A stretch of 64,000 nucleotides of DNA from Catellatospora citrea (lineage in GTDB: Bacteria; Actinomycetota; Actinomycetes; Mycobacteriales; Micromonosporaceae). Under the pieces are notes generated by a model that searched no databases, was not told the DNA's origin, and worked only from the letters and a program-made list of their open reading frames with translations. A program made the translations under genes and the position numbers. Positions 1-8,074 of the stretch are shown here, piece after piece (the first letter of the stretch is position 1; each line of letters starts with the position of its first letter). The DNA lies in assembly GCF_003610235.1 (NCBI RefSeq), contig NZ_RAPR01000001.1:7626001-7690000 (forward strand). Reading direction: 5' to 3'.

Positions 1-270
1 GAGGCCCCGATCAAGGGCGCCGCGGCGGCCCGCAAGCCGGCCGAGGCCGTGGCGAAGAAGACCGCGAAGGCAGTGGCCGGCAAGGCCGCCGCCGGGGTCG
101 ACGCCGCCACGGCGATCGAGGCCGTCGCCAAGGCGACCTCGGGCAGCCCGGAGCCGGTGGCCCCGGTCGCGTTCAGCTCCGCCGCCGACGTCCCGGTGGC
201 CGCGAAGAAGGCTCCGGCGAAGAAGACCGCGGCCAAGAAGGCCCCCGCCCGTAAGGCGGCCACCGCGTGA
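1..270 (+). CDS. Lys/Ala-rich C-terminal tail of a truncated protein
   Basis: The reading frame is open from the first base to a TGA at 268-270, so this is the 3' end of a gene that starts outside the window. The visible 89 residues are almost only Ala, Lys, Pro and Val, with AKKAPAKK-type repeats near the end. Such basic, low-complexity tails occur in actinobacterial nucleoid proteins and in many unrelated envelope or hypothetical proteins. The body of the gene is missing, so no function can be given. The next gene starts inside its stop codon, which suggests cotranscription towards tlyA. Confidence 0.6.
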   Translation, partial: EAPIKGAAAARKPAEAVAKKTAKAVAGKAAAGVDAATAIEAVAKATSGSPEPVAPVAFSSAADVPVAAKKAPAKKTAAKKAPARKAATA

Positions 271-491
271 CCTCACCGCAGCTGCCGCTGTCGTTCTCGC
301 CGTCGGTGCCGACGCCGCGTCCGATGCCGACACCGGCGACGCTCATGCCCGGACCGACCGGCCACCACGCGGTGGACGCCGCGGTCCGGGCGGTGGCCAA
401 CGCCGCCGACCTGCCGCTGGCCGAGCAGCTGGCGGCGTACGAGGCGGCGCACAAGACGTTGCGGGAAGTCCTGACCGCGATCGAGGCCTGA
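267..491 (+). CDS. small conserved hypothetical protein upstream of tlyA
   Basis: This 74-residue ORF starts with a GTG that overlaps the TGA of the preceding gene and ends 5 nt before tlyA, as expected for translational coupling. The N-terminal 30 residues are Pro-rich and probably disordered. Residues 34-73 look like one amphipathic helical hairpin containing LPLAEQLAAYEAAHKTLRE. No catalytic motif or membrane segment is visible. Small proteins of this kind often precede tlyA in actinobacteria (family knowledge), but I do not know a function. The coupling supports it being a real gene. Confidence 0.6.
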   Translation: MTSPQLPLSFSPSVPTPRPMPTPATLMPGPTGHHAVDAAVRAVANAADLPLAEQLAAYEAAHKTLREVLTAIEA

Positions 492-496
492 CGCAC

Positions 497-1318
497 ATGG
501 CACGTCGTACGCGCCTGGACGCGGAGCTGGTCCGTCGCGGGCTGGCCCGCTCCCGCGAGCAGGCCGGCGAGCTCATCGCCGCGGGCCGGGTCGAGGTCAA
601 GGGCTCCGTGGCGCACAAGGCCGCGGCCATGGTCGACCCGGCCGACGCGGTACGCGTCGTCGGTGAGTCCACCGGTGACGACTACGTCTCCCGGGGCGGC
701 CACAAGCTGGCCGGGGCGCTGGCCGCGTTCACGCCGCACGGGCTGGTCGTGGCCGGCCGCCGGTGCCTGGACGCGGGGGCGTCGACCGGCGGGTTCACCG
801 ACGTGCTGCTGCGCCACGGCGCCGCCGAGGTCGTCGCCGTGGACGTGGGCTACGGCCAGCTGGCCTGGTCGCTGCGCACCGACGAGCGGGTGAAGGTGCA
901 CGAGCGCACCAACGTGCGCACGCTCGCCCCGGAGACGATCGGCGGCGTGGTCGAGCTGACCGTGGCCGACCTGTCGTTCATCTCGCTGCGCCTGGTGCTG
1001 CCCGCGCTGGCCGCGTGCACCGACGGCGACCTGGTGCTGATGGTGAAGCCGCAGTTCGAGGTCGGCAAGGAGCGCGTCGGCACCGGCGGCGTGGTGCGCG
1101 ATCCGGCGCTGCGGGCCGAGGCGGTGCTGGACGTCGCCGCCGCCGCGGGCACGCTGGGCCTGGGCGTGGCCGGCGTGACGGCGAGCCCGCTGCCCGGCCC
1201 GTCGGGCAACGTGGAGTTCTTCGTGTGGTTCCGGCGCGACGCGCCCGCCCCCGCGGTGGACGACATCCGCGCCGTGGTGGAGGCTGGGGTGCCGAACGTT
1301 TCCGACCCTGAGGACTGA
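497..1318 (+). CDS. tlyA: TlyA-family rRNA 2'-O-methyltransferase
   Basis: The 273-residue product has the usual TlyA length and layout. Residues 1-60 form an S4 RNA-binding domain (RLDAELVRRGLARSREQA). A FtsJ-type Rossmann methyltransferase follows, with the SAM-binding loop CLDAGASTGGFTDVLL near residues 89-104 and the acidic motif VDVGYGQLAW. TlyA proteins add 2'-O-methyl groups to 16S and 23S rRNA at the subunit interface; in mycobacteria loss of TlyA gives capreomycin resistance. That function is inferred by family. The ATG at 497 follows the upstream ORF by 5 nt, and nadK starts 4 nt after the stop, so the genes form one operon. Confidence 0.93.
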   Translation: MARRTRLDAELVRRGLARSREQAGELIAAGRVEVKGSVAHKAAAMVDPADAVRVVGESTGDDYVSRGGHKLAGALAAFTPHGLVVAGRRCLDAGASTGGFTDVLLRHGAAEVVAVDVGYGQLAWSLRTDERVKVHERTNVRTLAPETIGGVVELTVADLSFISLRLVLPALAACTDGDLVLMVKPQFEVGKERVGTGGVVRDPALRAEAVLDVAAAAGTLGLGVAGVTASPLPGPSGNVEFFVWFRRDAPAPAVDDIRAVVEAGVPNVSDPED

Positions 1319-1322
1319 CTGC

Positions 1323-2228
1323 ATGACGGAGCGCGTGGCGCTGCTGGTCACCCATACCGGCCGGAAGGACTCCACCGATCACGCCCGCACCGTGGCGCGG
1401 GACCTGATCGCGGCGGGGTTCAGCGTGCGGGTGGTGGCCGAGGAGGCCGACGACCTGGACCTGTCGGGAGTGACGCCGATCTCGGGCGTGTGCGCCGCCC
1501 AGGGCGCGGAGATCGTGTTCGCGCTGGGCGGTGACGGCACGCTGCTGCGCGCGGCGGAGCTGGCCCGCCCGGAGGGGGCCCCGCTGCTGGGCATCAATCT
1601 GGGCAAGGTCGGTTTCCTGGCCGAGGCCGAGATCGCCGATCTGGACTCGGCGGTGCGCGACGTGGTCGCGCGCGAGTACAGCGTCGAGGAGCGGCTCACC
1701 ATCGACGTCACCGCGGAGCTGGCCGGCGAGGTCATCGCCGAGTCCTGGGCGCTCAACGAGGTCAGCGTCGAGAAGGGCAGCCGCGAGCGCATGCTCGAAC
1801 TGCTGGTCGATGTGGACGGCCGCCCGCTGTCGCGCTACGGCTGCGACGGTGTGGTGTGCGCCACCCCGACCGGTTCGACGGCGTACGCGTTCTCGGCGGG
1901 CGGGCCCGTGGTGTGGCCGCGGGTCGAGGCGCTGCTGCTGGTGCCGATCAGTGCGCACGCGCTGTTCAGCCGCCCGCTGGTCACCGCGCCGGACTCGACG
2001 ATCCAGATCACCATCGACCCGTACACCGAGCACGCGCTGATGAGCTGCGACGGTCGCCGGGTGTTCGCGCTGCCGCCGGGCGCGCAGGTCACGGTGCGTC
2101 GCGGCGCGCTGCCGGTGCGGGTGGCACGGCTGCGGCCGCGGCCGTTCACCGACCGGCTGGTGGCCAAGTTCGGGCTGCCCGTGGAGGGCTGGCGCGCGCA
2201 CGGCCAGCGGCACGCGACCGGCCACTGA
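1323..2228 (+). CDS. nadK: NAD kinase
   Basis: This 301-residue protein phosphorylates NAD to NADP in the cytoplasm. It has the family signature GGDGT (in FALGGDGTLLRAAE), the NE motif in ALNEVSVEKG, and the glycine-rich block CATPTGSTAYAFSAGGP that forms the NAD site. Length and motif order are standard for bacterial NAD kinases. The ATG at 1323 lies 4 nt after the tlyA stop. The order tlyA-nadK-recN is conserved in actinobacteria, which supports the assignment. No defect is visible. Confidence 0.95.
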   Translation: MTERVALLVTHTGRKDSTDHARTVARDLIAAGFSVRVVAEEADDLDLSGVTPISGVCAAQGAEIVFALGGDGTLLRAAELARPEGAPLLGINLGKVGFLAEAEIADLDSAVRDVVAREYSVEERLTIDVTAELAGEVIAESWALNEVSVEKGSRERMLELLVDVDGRPLSRYGCDGVVCATPTGSTAYAFSAGGPVVWPRVEALLLVPISAHALFSRPLVTAPDSTIQITIDPYTEHALMSCDGRRVFALPPGAQVTVRRGALPVRVARLRPRPFTDRLVAKFGLPVEGWRAHGQRHATGH

Positions 2229-2234
2229 CGGGCG

Positions 2235-2281
2235 ACCCGGCGTCGCCGAGGGCAGGTTCGCCCGCGGCGGCGACCGGGTCG
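2235..2281 (+). terminator. imperfect hairpin after nadK
   Basis: CGACCCGGCGTCGCC just after the nadK stop can pair with GGCGACCGGGTCG, with a 2-nt bulge. It may attenuate or end the tlyA-nadK transcript before the separate recN promoter. There is no U-tract, so the call is tentative. Confidence 0.35.
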
Positions 2282-2363
2282 TTCACCGGGTGGACGCAGC
2301 GTGTTACCGCAGTCGTCGGCACAGGCCACGGCGGCCCGGCGTGACACTGTCGGAGGGGCGGGC

Positions 2364-2378
2364 TACTGTCATCTGCTG
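2364..2378 (+). promoter_or_regulatory. candidate leaderless recN promoter (-10)
   Basis: TACTGT at 2364-2369 fits the actinobacterial TANNNT -10 pattern and ends 8 nt before the GTG start of recN. Transcription would therefore begin at or next to the start codon. No ribosome-binding site precedes the GTG, which agrees with a leaderless mRNA. No clear -35 is seen. Confidence 0.5.
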
Positions 2379-4123
2379 TGCTGGAAGAGTTGCGTATCAC
2401 CGGTCTCGGCGTGATCGAGGACACCACCCTCCCGCTGACCCGTGGCATGAATGTCATCACCGGTGAGACCGGTGCCGGCAAGACCATGGTCGTCACCGGG
2501 CTGGGGCTGCTGTTCGGCGGGCGTGCCGACGCCGGCCGTGTGCGAGCCGATCCGGGCCGCGCCACCGTCGAGGGCCGGCTGCGGCTGACGGGCAGCGCGG
2601 CCAGTGCCGTGGCCGCCCGCGTCGCCGACGCCGGAGCCGAGGGCGACGAGGACGGGACGCTGCTGATGAGCCGCACCGTCACCGTCGAGGGCCGGTCCAA
2701 GGCCCACGTGGGCGGACGGACCGTGCCGGTCTCGCTGCTCAGCGACGTCGGCGAGCAGGTCGTCGCGGTGCACGGGCAGTCCGACCAGCTGCGCCTGCTG
2801 CGGCCCGCGGAGCAGCGCGGCTCGCTGGACCGGTTCGCCGGTCCGGAGCACGAGAAGCTGCTCGTCGAGTTCAAGGAGCTGTTCGGCCGCTGGCGGGGCG
2901 TCGCCGACGACCTCGCCGACCGGCGCGCCAACGCGCGCACCCGGGCGCAGGAGGCCGACCTGCTGCGGCTCGGCCTCGACGAGATCACCCGGGTCGACCC
3001 GCAGCAGGGCGAGGACGAGGAGCTGCGCGCCGAAGCGCAGCGGCTGGAGCACGCCGAGGGCCTGCGCACCGCCGCGCACATCGCGCACCAGGCGATCGCC
3101 GGCGGCGGCGAGACCGACAGCGAGGACGCGACCAGCCTGGTCGGCACCGCCCGGCGCACCCTGGAGTCGCAGTCCACGGTGGACGCGAAGCTGGGGGAGT
3201 ACGGCGCCCGCCTGGAGGAGGCCGCGTCGCTGCTCGGCGACGTCTCCGTCGAGCTGTCGACCTACCTGGCCAGCCTGGACGCCGACCCGGCCCGGCTGCA
3301 GCAGATCTACGAGCGCCGCGCCGCGCTGCGCTCGCTGACCCGCAAGTACGCCGACGACGTCGACGGCGTCATCGCCTGGGCCGACAACGCCAAGGCCCGC
3401 CTGGCCGCGCTGGACACCTCCGACGAGCTGCTCGACGAGCTCGAGCGGGAGATGCACCGGCTCGCGGGCGAGGTCGCCGAGCTGGCCGCGAAGCTGCGCG
3501 TGGCGCGGCTGGAGGCCGCCGGGCGCTTCGCCGACAAGGTGACCGTCGAGCTGGCGGGCCTGGCCATGCCGCACTCCCGCATCTCGGTGCTGGTCGTGCC
3601 GCGCCCGGCCGGTGACATCAGCCTGGTCGTCGACGGTGTCGAGTCCGGGATCAGCCCCGACGGCGCCGACGACATCGAGCTGCGCCTGCTCGCGCACCCG
3701 GGCGCCCCCGCGCTGCCGCTGCAGAAGGGCGCGTCCGGCGGTGAGCTGTCCCGGGTGATGCTCGCCATCGAGGTCGTCTTCGCCGGTGTCGGCGGCCCGC
3801 CGACGCTGGTCTTCGACGAGGTCGACTCGGGTGTCGGCGGCCGCGCCGCGGTGGAGATCGGACGCCGGCTGGCCCGGTTGGCCCGCAACCACCAGGTGCT
3901 GGTCGTCACGCACCTGCCGCAGGTCGCCGCGTTCGCCGATCGCCACCTGGTGGTGGCCAAGGACACCGGCGGCGCGATCACCACCAGCGGCGTGCGCGTC
4001 GTCGAGGAGACCGAGCGGGCCCGTGAGCTGGCCCGCATGCTGGCCGGTCTGCCCGACTCCGATCTGGGCATCGCCCACGCCGAGGAGCTGCTGGCCGTCG
4101 CGGCCCGCGAACGCGCCGCCTGA
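2378..4123 (+). CDS. recN: DNA repair ATPase RecN
   Basis: This 581-residue SMC-like ATPase acts in recombinational repair of double-strand breaks. The N-terminus has the Walker A GETGAGKTM. The centre is coiled-coil-like and rich in Arg, Glu and Ala. The C-terminal half has the ABC signature region KGASGGELSRVMLAIE, Walker B LVFDEVDSGVGG and the H-loop region VTHLPQVAAFADRH. Length is close to the family norm (about 550-600). The start is the GTG at 2378, where homology to MLEELRI-type N-termini begins. Expression is probably from its own leaderless promoter. A bidirectional hairpin lies after the stop. Confidence 0.95.
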   Translation: MLEELRITGLGVIEDTTLPLTRGMNVITGETGAGKTMVVTGLGLLFGGRADAGRVRADPGRATVEGRLRLTGSAASAVAARVADAGAEGDEDGTLLMSRTVTVEGRSKAHVGGRTVPVSLLSDVGEQVVAVHGQSDQLRLLRPAEQRGSLDRFAGPEHEKLLVEFKELFGRWRGVADDLADRRANARTRAQEADLLRLGLDEITRVDPQQGEDEELRAEAQRLEHAEGLRTAAHIAHQAIAGGGETDSEDATSLVGTARRTLESQSTVDAKLGEYGARLEEAASLLGDVSVELSTYLASLDADPARLQQIYERRAALRSLTRKYADDVDGVIAWADNAKARLAALDTSDELLDELEREMHRLAGEVAELAAKLRVARLEAAGRFADKVTVELAGLAMPHSRISVLVVPRPAGDISLVVDGVESGISPDGADDIELRLLAHPGAPALPLQKGASGGELSRVMLAIEVVFAGVGGPPTLVFDEVDSGVGGRAAVEIGRRLARLARNHQVLVVTHLPQVAAFADRHLVVAKDTGGAITTSGVRVVEETERARELARMLAGLPDSDLGIAHAEELLAVAARERAA

Positions 4124-4134
4124 CCCCGTACCAC

Positions 4135-4182
4135 CGCCGAGGGCGGTGCGCCCCACATCCGTGGCGCGCACCGCCCTCGGCG
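4135..4182. terminator. bidirectional terminator between recN and the SMR gene
   Basis: CGCCGAGGGCGGTGCGC at 4135-4151 is the perfect reverse complement of 4166-4182, giving a 17-bp stem with a 14-nt loop. It lies between two convergent genes, so it can end both transcripts. Confidence 0.85.
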
Positions 4183-4196
4183 CGTGCTGCCCGAGG

Positions 4197-4529
4197 TCAG
4201 TGTTGTTGGCCGAGTTCGAGGGCGACGACGCCGGCGGCGACCAGGACCAGGCCGGCGACCTGGAGCCAGGAGAACCGGTCCTGGAAGAAGACCACCCCGG
4301 CCAGGGCGACCAGGGCCACGCCGATGCCCGCCCAGATGCCGTATGCCAGCCCCAGTGCCATGCCGCGCTTGAGGACCTGGCTCAGCAGCACGAACGCCGT
4401 GACGTAGCCCACGACCACCACCACGGACGGCAGCGCCTTGGTGAAGCCGGCAGAGGCCCGCAGGCACACCGTGGCTATGACTTCGGCGAGGATGGCTCCG
4501 GCGAGCATGAGGTAGATCACGGGGCTCAC
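4197..4529 (-). CDS. small multidrug resistance (SMR) family efflux protein
   Basis: The 110-residue product has four hydrophobic segments and the SMR hallmark: an acidic residue in helix 1 (Glu16 in LAEVIATVCLR). It also has the helix-3 block GLAYGIWAGIGVALVALAG and the helix-4 dimerisation region. SMR proteins are dual-topology dimers that exchange protons for cationic drugs (EmrE/Mmr type) or guanidinium (Gdx/SugE type). The substrate cannot be decided here. No guanidine riboswitch was recognised upstream. The GTG at 4529 is the annotated start; the GTG at 4520 is a possible alternative. Confidence 0.9.
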   Translation of the reverse strand: MSPVIYLMLAGAILAEVIATVCLRASAGFTKALPSVVVVVGYVTAFVLLSQVLKRGMALGLAYGIWAGIGVALVALAGVVFFQDRFSWLQVAGLVLVAAGVVALELGQQH

Positions 4530-4611
4530 TGTAAAGGTCGATCATGAAGGTCGGCGCTCGCGGCGCAGTCCGGTTACCGTTGAGTTCGCGCGAGGTTTCA
4601 GACATCACAAT

Positions 4612-4629
4612 TCGGCCCGTATGGGCCGA
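4612..4629. promoter_or_regulatory. 18-bp dyad in the SMR/steA divergent region
   Basis: TCGGCCC-GTAT-GGGCCGA is a perfect inverted repeat with 7-bp arms, about 50 bp upstream of steA. It could be an operator for either divergent gene. No regulator gene is adjacent, so the role is unknown. Confidence 0.35.
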
Positions 4630-4681
4630 TCAAGGGGTGTCGTACGCGCCAATACCGGACTGACATGCCAGGATGGCTGCG

Positions 4682-5860
4682 ATGCGTCTTCCCACCTTGC
4701 GCCGGACCCGGCCCGCCGAACCGGGGATCCTGACCGGCACCGCACGGCTCGACCGCCGGACCAAACGTCTGGTCGGTCGACTGCGCCCTGGCGAGATCGC
4801 CGTGATCGATCACGTCGACATCGACCGGGTCGCCGCCGACTCCCTGGTGGCCGTGGGGGTGGCGGCGGTCCTCAACGCCAAGCCCTCCATCTCGGGCCGC
4901 TACCCCAACCTAGGTCCCCAGGTGCTGGTCGAGGCCGGCATCACCCTGCTCGACGATCTCGGCGAGGGGGTGTTCCAGCAGATCCGCGAGGGCGACTCGG
5001 TCCGGGTCGAGGGCAACACCGTCTTCGTGCGCGGTGAGCCGGTGGCGCACGGCGTGCGCCAGGACGCCGACTCCATCGCCAAGGCCATGCTCGACGCCCG
5101 CGAGGGCCTGTCGGTGCAGCTGGAGGCGTTCGCCGCGAACACCATGGAGTACCTCAAGCAGGAGCGGGAGCTGCTGCTCGACGGTGTCGGCGTGCCCGAG
5201 ATCAAGACTCAGATCTCCGGCCGGCACTGCCTGATCGTGGTGCGCGGCTACGACTACAAGGCCGACCTGGACGTGCTGCGGCCGTACATCCGCGAGTTCA
5301 AGCCGGTGCTGATCGGCGTGGACGGCGGCGCGGACGCGCTGGTCGAGGCGGGCTACACACCCGACATGATCATCGGTGACATGGACTCGGTGACCGACGA
5401 CGTGCTGCGCTGCGGCGCCGAGGTCGTCGTGCACGCCTATCCCGACGGTCGGGCCCCGGGCCTGGACCGGGTGCACCAGCTCGGTGTGTCGGGGATCACC
5501 TTCCCGGCGGCGGCGACCAGTGAGGACATCGCGATGCTGCTGGCCGACGAGAAGGGCGCGACCCTGATCGTGGCGGTCGGCACCCACGCGACGCTGGTCG
5601 AGTTTCTGGACAAGGGCCGCGGGGGTATGGCTTCGACGTTCCTCACCCGCCTGCGGGTGGGCGGCAAGCTGGTCGACGCCAAGGGTGTGAGCCGGCTCTA
5701 CCGGCAGAGCATTTCAGGTTCCTCGTTGCTTTTGCTGGTATTGTCCGCCATTGCGGCGATGGCCGCGGCCGTCGCCGTGTCCACGGTCGGCAAGGCCTAC
5801 CTGTCGCTGGCCGCGGAGTGGTGGGACGACGTGATGTTCCACCTGCAGCGGCTGTTCTAG
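4682..5860 (+). CDS. steA: SteA-like cytokinetic protein
   Basis: The product (392 residues from the ATG at 4682) matches the SteA family, which in Corynebacterium acts with SteB in septum formation. The central part resembles the catalytic fold of thiamin pyrophosphokinase: VDGGADALVEAGYTPDMIIG followed by DMDSVTD. A single C-terminal membrane segment (GSSLLLLVLSAIAAMAAAVA) is followed by a short tail ending in MFHLQRLF. I prefer the ATG at 4682 because AGGATGG sits 6-12 nt upstream; the ATG at 4673 adds only three residues and leaves no spacing. It opens an envelope operon, with steB 27 nt downstream. Confidence 0.85.
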   Translation: MRLPTLRRTRPAEPGILTGTARLDRRTKRLVGRLRPGEIAVIDHVDIDRVAADSLVAVGVAAVLNAKPSISGRYPNLGPQVLVEAGITLLDDLGEGVFQQIREGDSVRVEGNTVFVRGEPVAHGVRQDADSIAKAMLDAREGLSVQLEAFAANTMEYLKQERELLLDGVGVPEIKTQISGRHCLIVVRGYDYKADLDVLRPYIREFKPVLIGVDGGADALVEAGYTPDMIIGDMDSVTDDVLRCGAEVVVHAYPDGRAPGLDRVHQLGVSGITFPAAATSEDIAMLLADEKGATLIVAVGTHATLVEFLDKGRGGMASTFLTRLRVGGKLVDAKGVSRLYRQSISGSSLLLLVLSAIAAMAAAVAVSTVGKAYLSLAAEWWDDVMFHLQRLF

Positions 5861-5887
5861 GAACCCTGACGATCAAGAGGCTCTGAC

Positions 5888-6817
5888 GTGATCAACTTTA
5901 GGTACCACGTGGTGTCCATGACGGCGGTGTTCCTGGCGCTGGCGATCGGGCTCGTGGTGGGCACCGCCGCGCTCAACGGCCCGGCGGCCGACGCCCTCGA
6001 GAAGAACGTCAACGCGCTGCGCGCGACCAACTCGCAGCTGCGCGACCAGGTCACCGGTCTGCGCGACCAGGCCAACCGCGAGGAGCAGTTCGTCACCGAG
6101 GCCGCGCCGATCATGCTGAACGGCAAGCTCAGCAACCGCCGCGTGCTGCTGCTGGTGCTGCCCTCGGGCCGGGACCAGGTCGAGGGCGTCGAAGCCATCC
6201 TCAAGACCGCGGGCGCCAAGATCGCCGGCACGGTCGAGCTGACCGACAAGTTCTTCAACCCGGACAACAGCGTCGAGCTGCTCGACCTGGAGAACAAGGC
6301 CGAGCCGGCCAGCGTGCCGACCACCGCGATCCCGGCCAACAGCGACGGGGTCGAGTCCTCCAGCGCGCTGCTGGCCGCGGTGCTGCTCGACCGCAGCCCG
6401 GCCGTGCCCGCGCCGGACCGCGCCGCGGTGCTCGCCGCGTACAGCAAGCTCGGCTACCTGACCACCAGCGGGGCCGTGTCCGGCCCGGCCGAGGCGGTCG
6501 TGCTGGTCAGCGGCTCGCCGTACACCGACAGCCAGGCGGCGGGCAAGAACGCCTCCGTGGTCACCACCGCGGTGCAGTTCGACCACGCCGGTGTCGCGGT
6601 CGTCGGCGGCGTGCTCGGCGGCGAGGGCAACCTCATGATCGAGGTACGCGACGACGCCACGCTCGCCAAGACCATCTCGACCGTGGACAACGCCGAGACG
6701 GTGCAGGGGCAGGTCGCCGCCGCGCTGGCGCTGTACGAGCAGTTCTCCGACAGCAAGGCGGGCCACTACGGCGTCGGCCCCAACGCCAGCGCGCTGCTGC
6801 CGCAGCAGCAGAAGTGA
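5888..6817 (+). CDS. steB: SteB/MctB-like membrane-anchored coiled-coil protein
   Basis: The 309-residue protein starts with INFRYHVVSMTAVFLALAIG, a signal-anchor typical of the family annotated as copper transporter MctB in mycobacteria and SteB in corynebacteria. Residues 33-70 (KNVNALRATNSQLRDQVTGL) form a coiled coil, and the rest is a soluble domain probably outside the membrane. Known members affect copper resistance or, with SteA, septum formation. The steA neighbour 27 nt upstream favours the SteB role here. GTG at 5888 is the start. The next gene follows after 6 nt. Confidence 0.82.
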   Translation: MINFRYHVVSMTAVFLALAIGLVVGTAALNGPAADALEKNVNALRATNSQLRDQVTGLRDQANREEQFVTEAAPIMLNGKLSNRRVLLLVLPSGRDQVEGVEAILKTAGAKIAGTVELTDKFFNPDNSVELLDLENKAEPASVPTTAIPANSDGVESSSALLAAVLLDRSPAVPAPDRAAVLAAYSKLGYLTTSGAVSGPAEAVVLVSGSPYTDSQAAGKNASVVTTAVQFDHAGVAVVGGVLGGEGNLMIEVRDDATLAKTISTVDNAETVQGQVAAALALYEQFSDSKAGHYGVGPNASALLPQQQK

Positions 6818-6823
6818 GCTGAC

Positions 6824-8074
6824 GTGGGCTTACTCGCCAGAGCGGCACTGATCGGCCTGGGCGCTTACGGCGCCCGGGCCGCACTGCGTGTGGTGCGCGA
6901 CCAGCCCCGGGCCAAGGAGCTGGAGCGGACGAACTTCCGCGGCCGCACGCTCACCCTGGCCGGCGGTCCCGCGCTCGCCGTCTCGGCGAGCGTCACCAGC
7001 GCGCTGGGCGCGGGCGACCCGCGCACCGCGGCCGCCGCGCTCGCCGCGGGCCTGTCCAGCGGCGCGGTGGGCCTGTACGACGACGTCGTGGGCGCCCGCC
7101 CCGACCAGAAGGCCGACAAGGGCTTCCGCGGCCACCTGCGGGCGCTGCGCGAGGGCCGGGTCACCAGCGGCCTGGTCAAGATCGCCGGGGTGGGCGCGGG
7201 TGCGCTCGTCGCCGCGGCGCTGCTGCCGGACCGGCGCGGCCGGGGCAGGCTCGGCCGGGCGGCCGAGGTCGCCCTGGGCGCGGGTGTGATCGCCGGCAGC
7301 GCGAACCTGTTCAACCTGCTCGACCTGCGTCCCGGCCGGGCGCTCAAGGCCGGTGTGCTGGTCGGCGCGCCGCTGGCCGCCACCCGGACGGGCGGACTGG
7401 CCGCGGGCCCGGTCGGCGCGAGCGTCGGCCTGCTGCCCGCCGACCTCGGCGAGGAGATCATGCTCGGCGACTCCGGCGCGAACGCGCTCGGCGCGCTGCT
7501 CGGGGTCAGCGCGACCGCCCGCACCGGCCTGTTCGGCCGCGCCGCCATGCTCGCGGGCATCGCGGTGCTGACCGCGGCCAGCGAGAAGGTCAGCTTCACC
7601 AAGGTCATCGAACGCACCCCGGTGCTGCGCGAGCTCGACGCCTGGGGTCGTATCCCCGCGGAGAAGCCCGGCAACGGTCCCACGCCGGTGACCGTGCCGC
7701 GACCGGCCGCCGAGCAGCCGACCGAGCCCATGCCGACGACCGCGGACGCGGACGCCGGGCGCACGATCGCGGGGGCGGACGCCGCGACCTCCGAGCCCGC
7801 GCCGTTGATCGAGGGACCGGACGAGGCCACCTCCGAGCCCGCGCCGTTGATCGCGGGACCGGTGGACGCGAACACCGCCAGACCGAAGACCGCGAAGAAG
7901 GCCGTGCAGGCCCGCGCGACGCAGGCTGCTTCGGCCGACGTCGCGCCCGCGGCGGGACCGGACGAGGCCGACCACGCGACGGACGCGACCTCGGCCGAGC
8001 CGGTCGCGGAGCACGAGCCGGCCGCGCAGAAGCCGCGACCACGAGCACGGGCGCCGCGCCGCACCGCTTCATGA
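6824..8074 (+). CDS. MraY/WecA-superfamily prenyl-phosphate sugar transferase-like membrane protein
   Basis: The 416-residue product has about eight hydrophobic segments over residues 1-270. It carries motifs of polyprenyl-phosphate N-acetylhexosamine-1-phosphate transferases: the acidic pair in GLYDDVVGARPDQKADKGF, NLFNLLDLRPGRALK, and GDSGANALGALLG. It is shorter and more Ala-rich than MraY, so it is not the housekeeping MraY itself. Residues 280-416 are a disordered tail with a tandem repeat (TSEPAPLIEGPDEA / TSEPAPLIAGPVDA) and a basic end. Its position between steB and murJ suggests a lipid-linked sugar step at the membrane. The substrate is unknown. The stop overlaps the murJ start (ATGA). 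Confidence 0.72.
   Translation: MGLLARAALIGLGAYGARAALRVVRDQPRAKELERTNFRGRTLTLAGGPALAVSASVTSALGAGDPRTAAAALAAGLSSGAVGLYDDVVGARPDQKADKGFRGHLRALREGRVTSGLVKIAGVGAGALVAAALLPDRRGRGRLGRAAEVALGAGVIAGSANLFNLLDLRPGRALKAGVLVGAPLAATRTGGLAAGPVGASVGLLPADLGEEIMLGDSGANALGALLGVSATARTGLFGRAAMLAGIAVLTAASEKVSFTKVIERTPVLRELDAWGRIPAEKPGNGPTPVTVPRPAAEQPTEPMPTTADADAGRTIAGADAATSEPAPLIEGPDEATSEPAPLIAGPVDANTARPKTAKKAVQARATQAASADVAPAAGPDEADHATDATSAEPVAEHEPAAQKPRPRARAPRRTAS

Noticed and set aside
173..1375. Long minus-strand open frames opposite tlyA and many other genes
   Set aside because: They are Arg/His/Gly-rich mirror frames produced by high G+C content and have no ribosome-binding sites or family motifs.
4530..4672. 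Guanidine riboswitch upstream of the SMR gene
   Set aside because: No ACGR or other guanidine riboswitch signature was recognised and the GTG appears to lie almost at the promoter.
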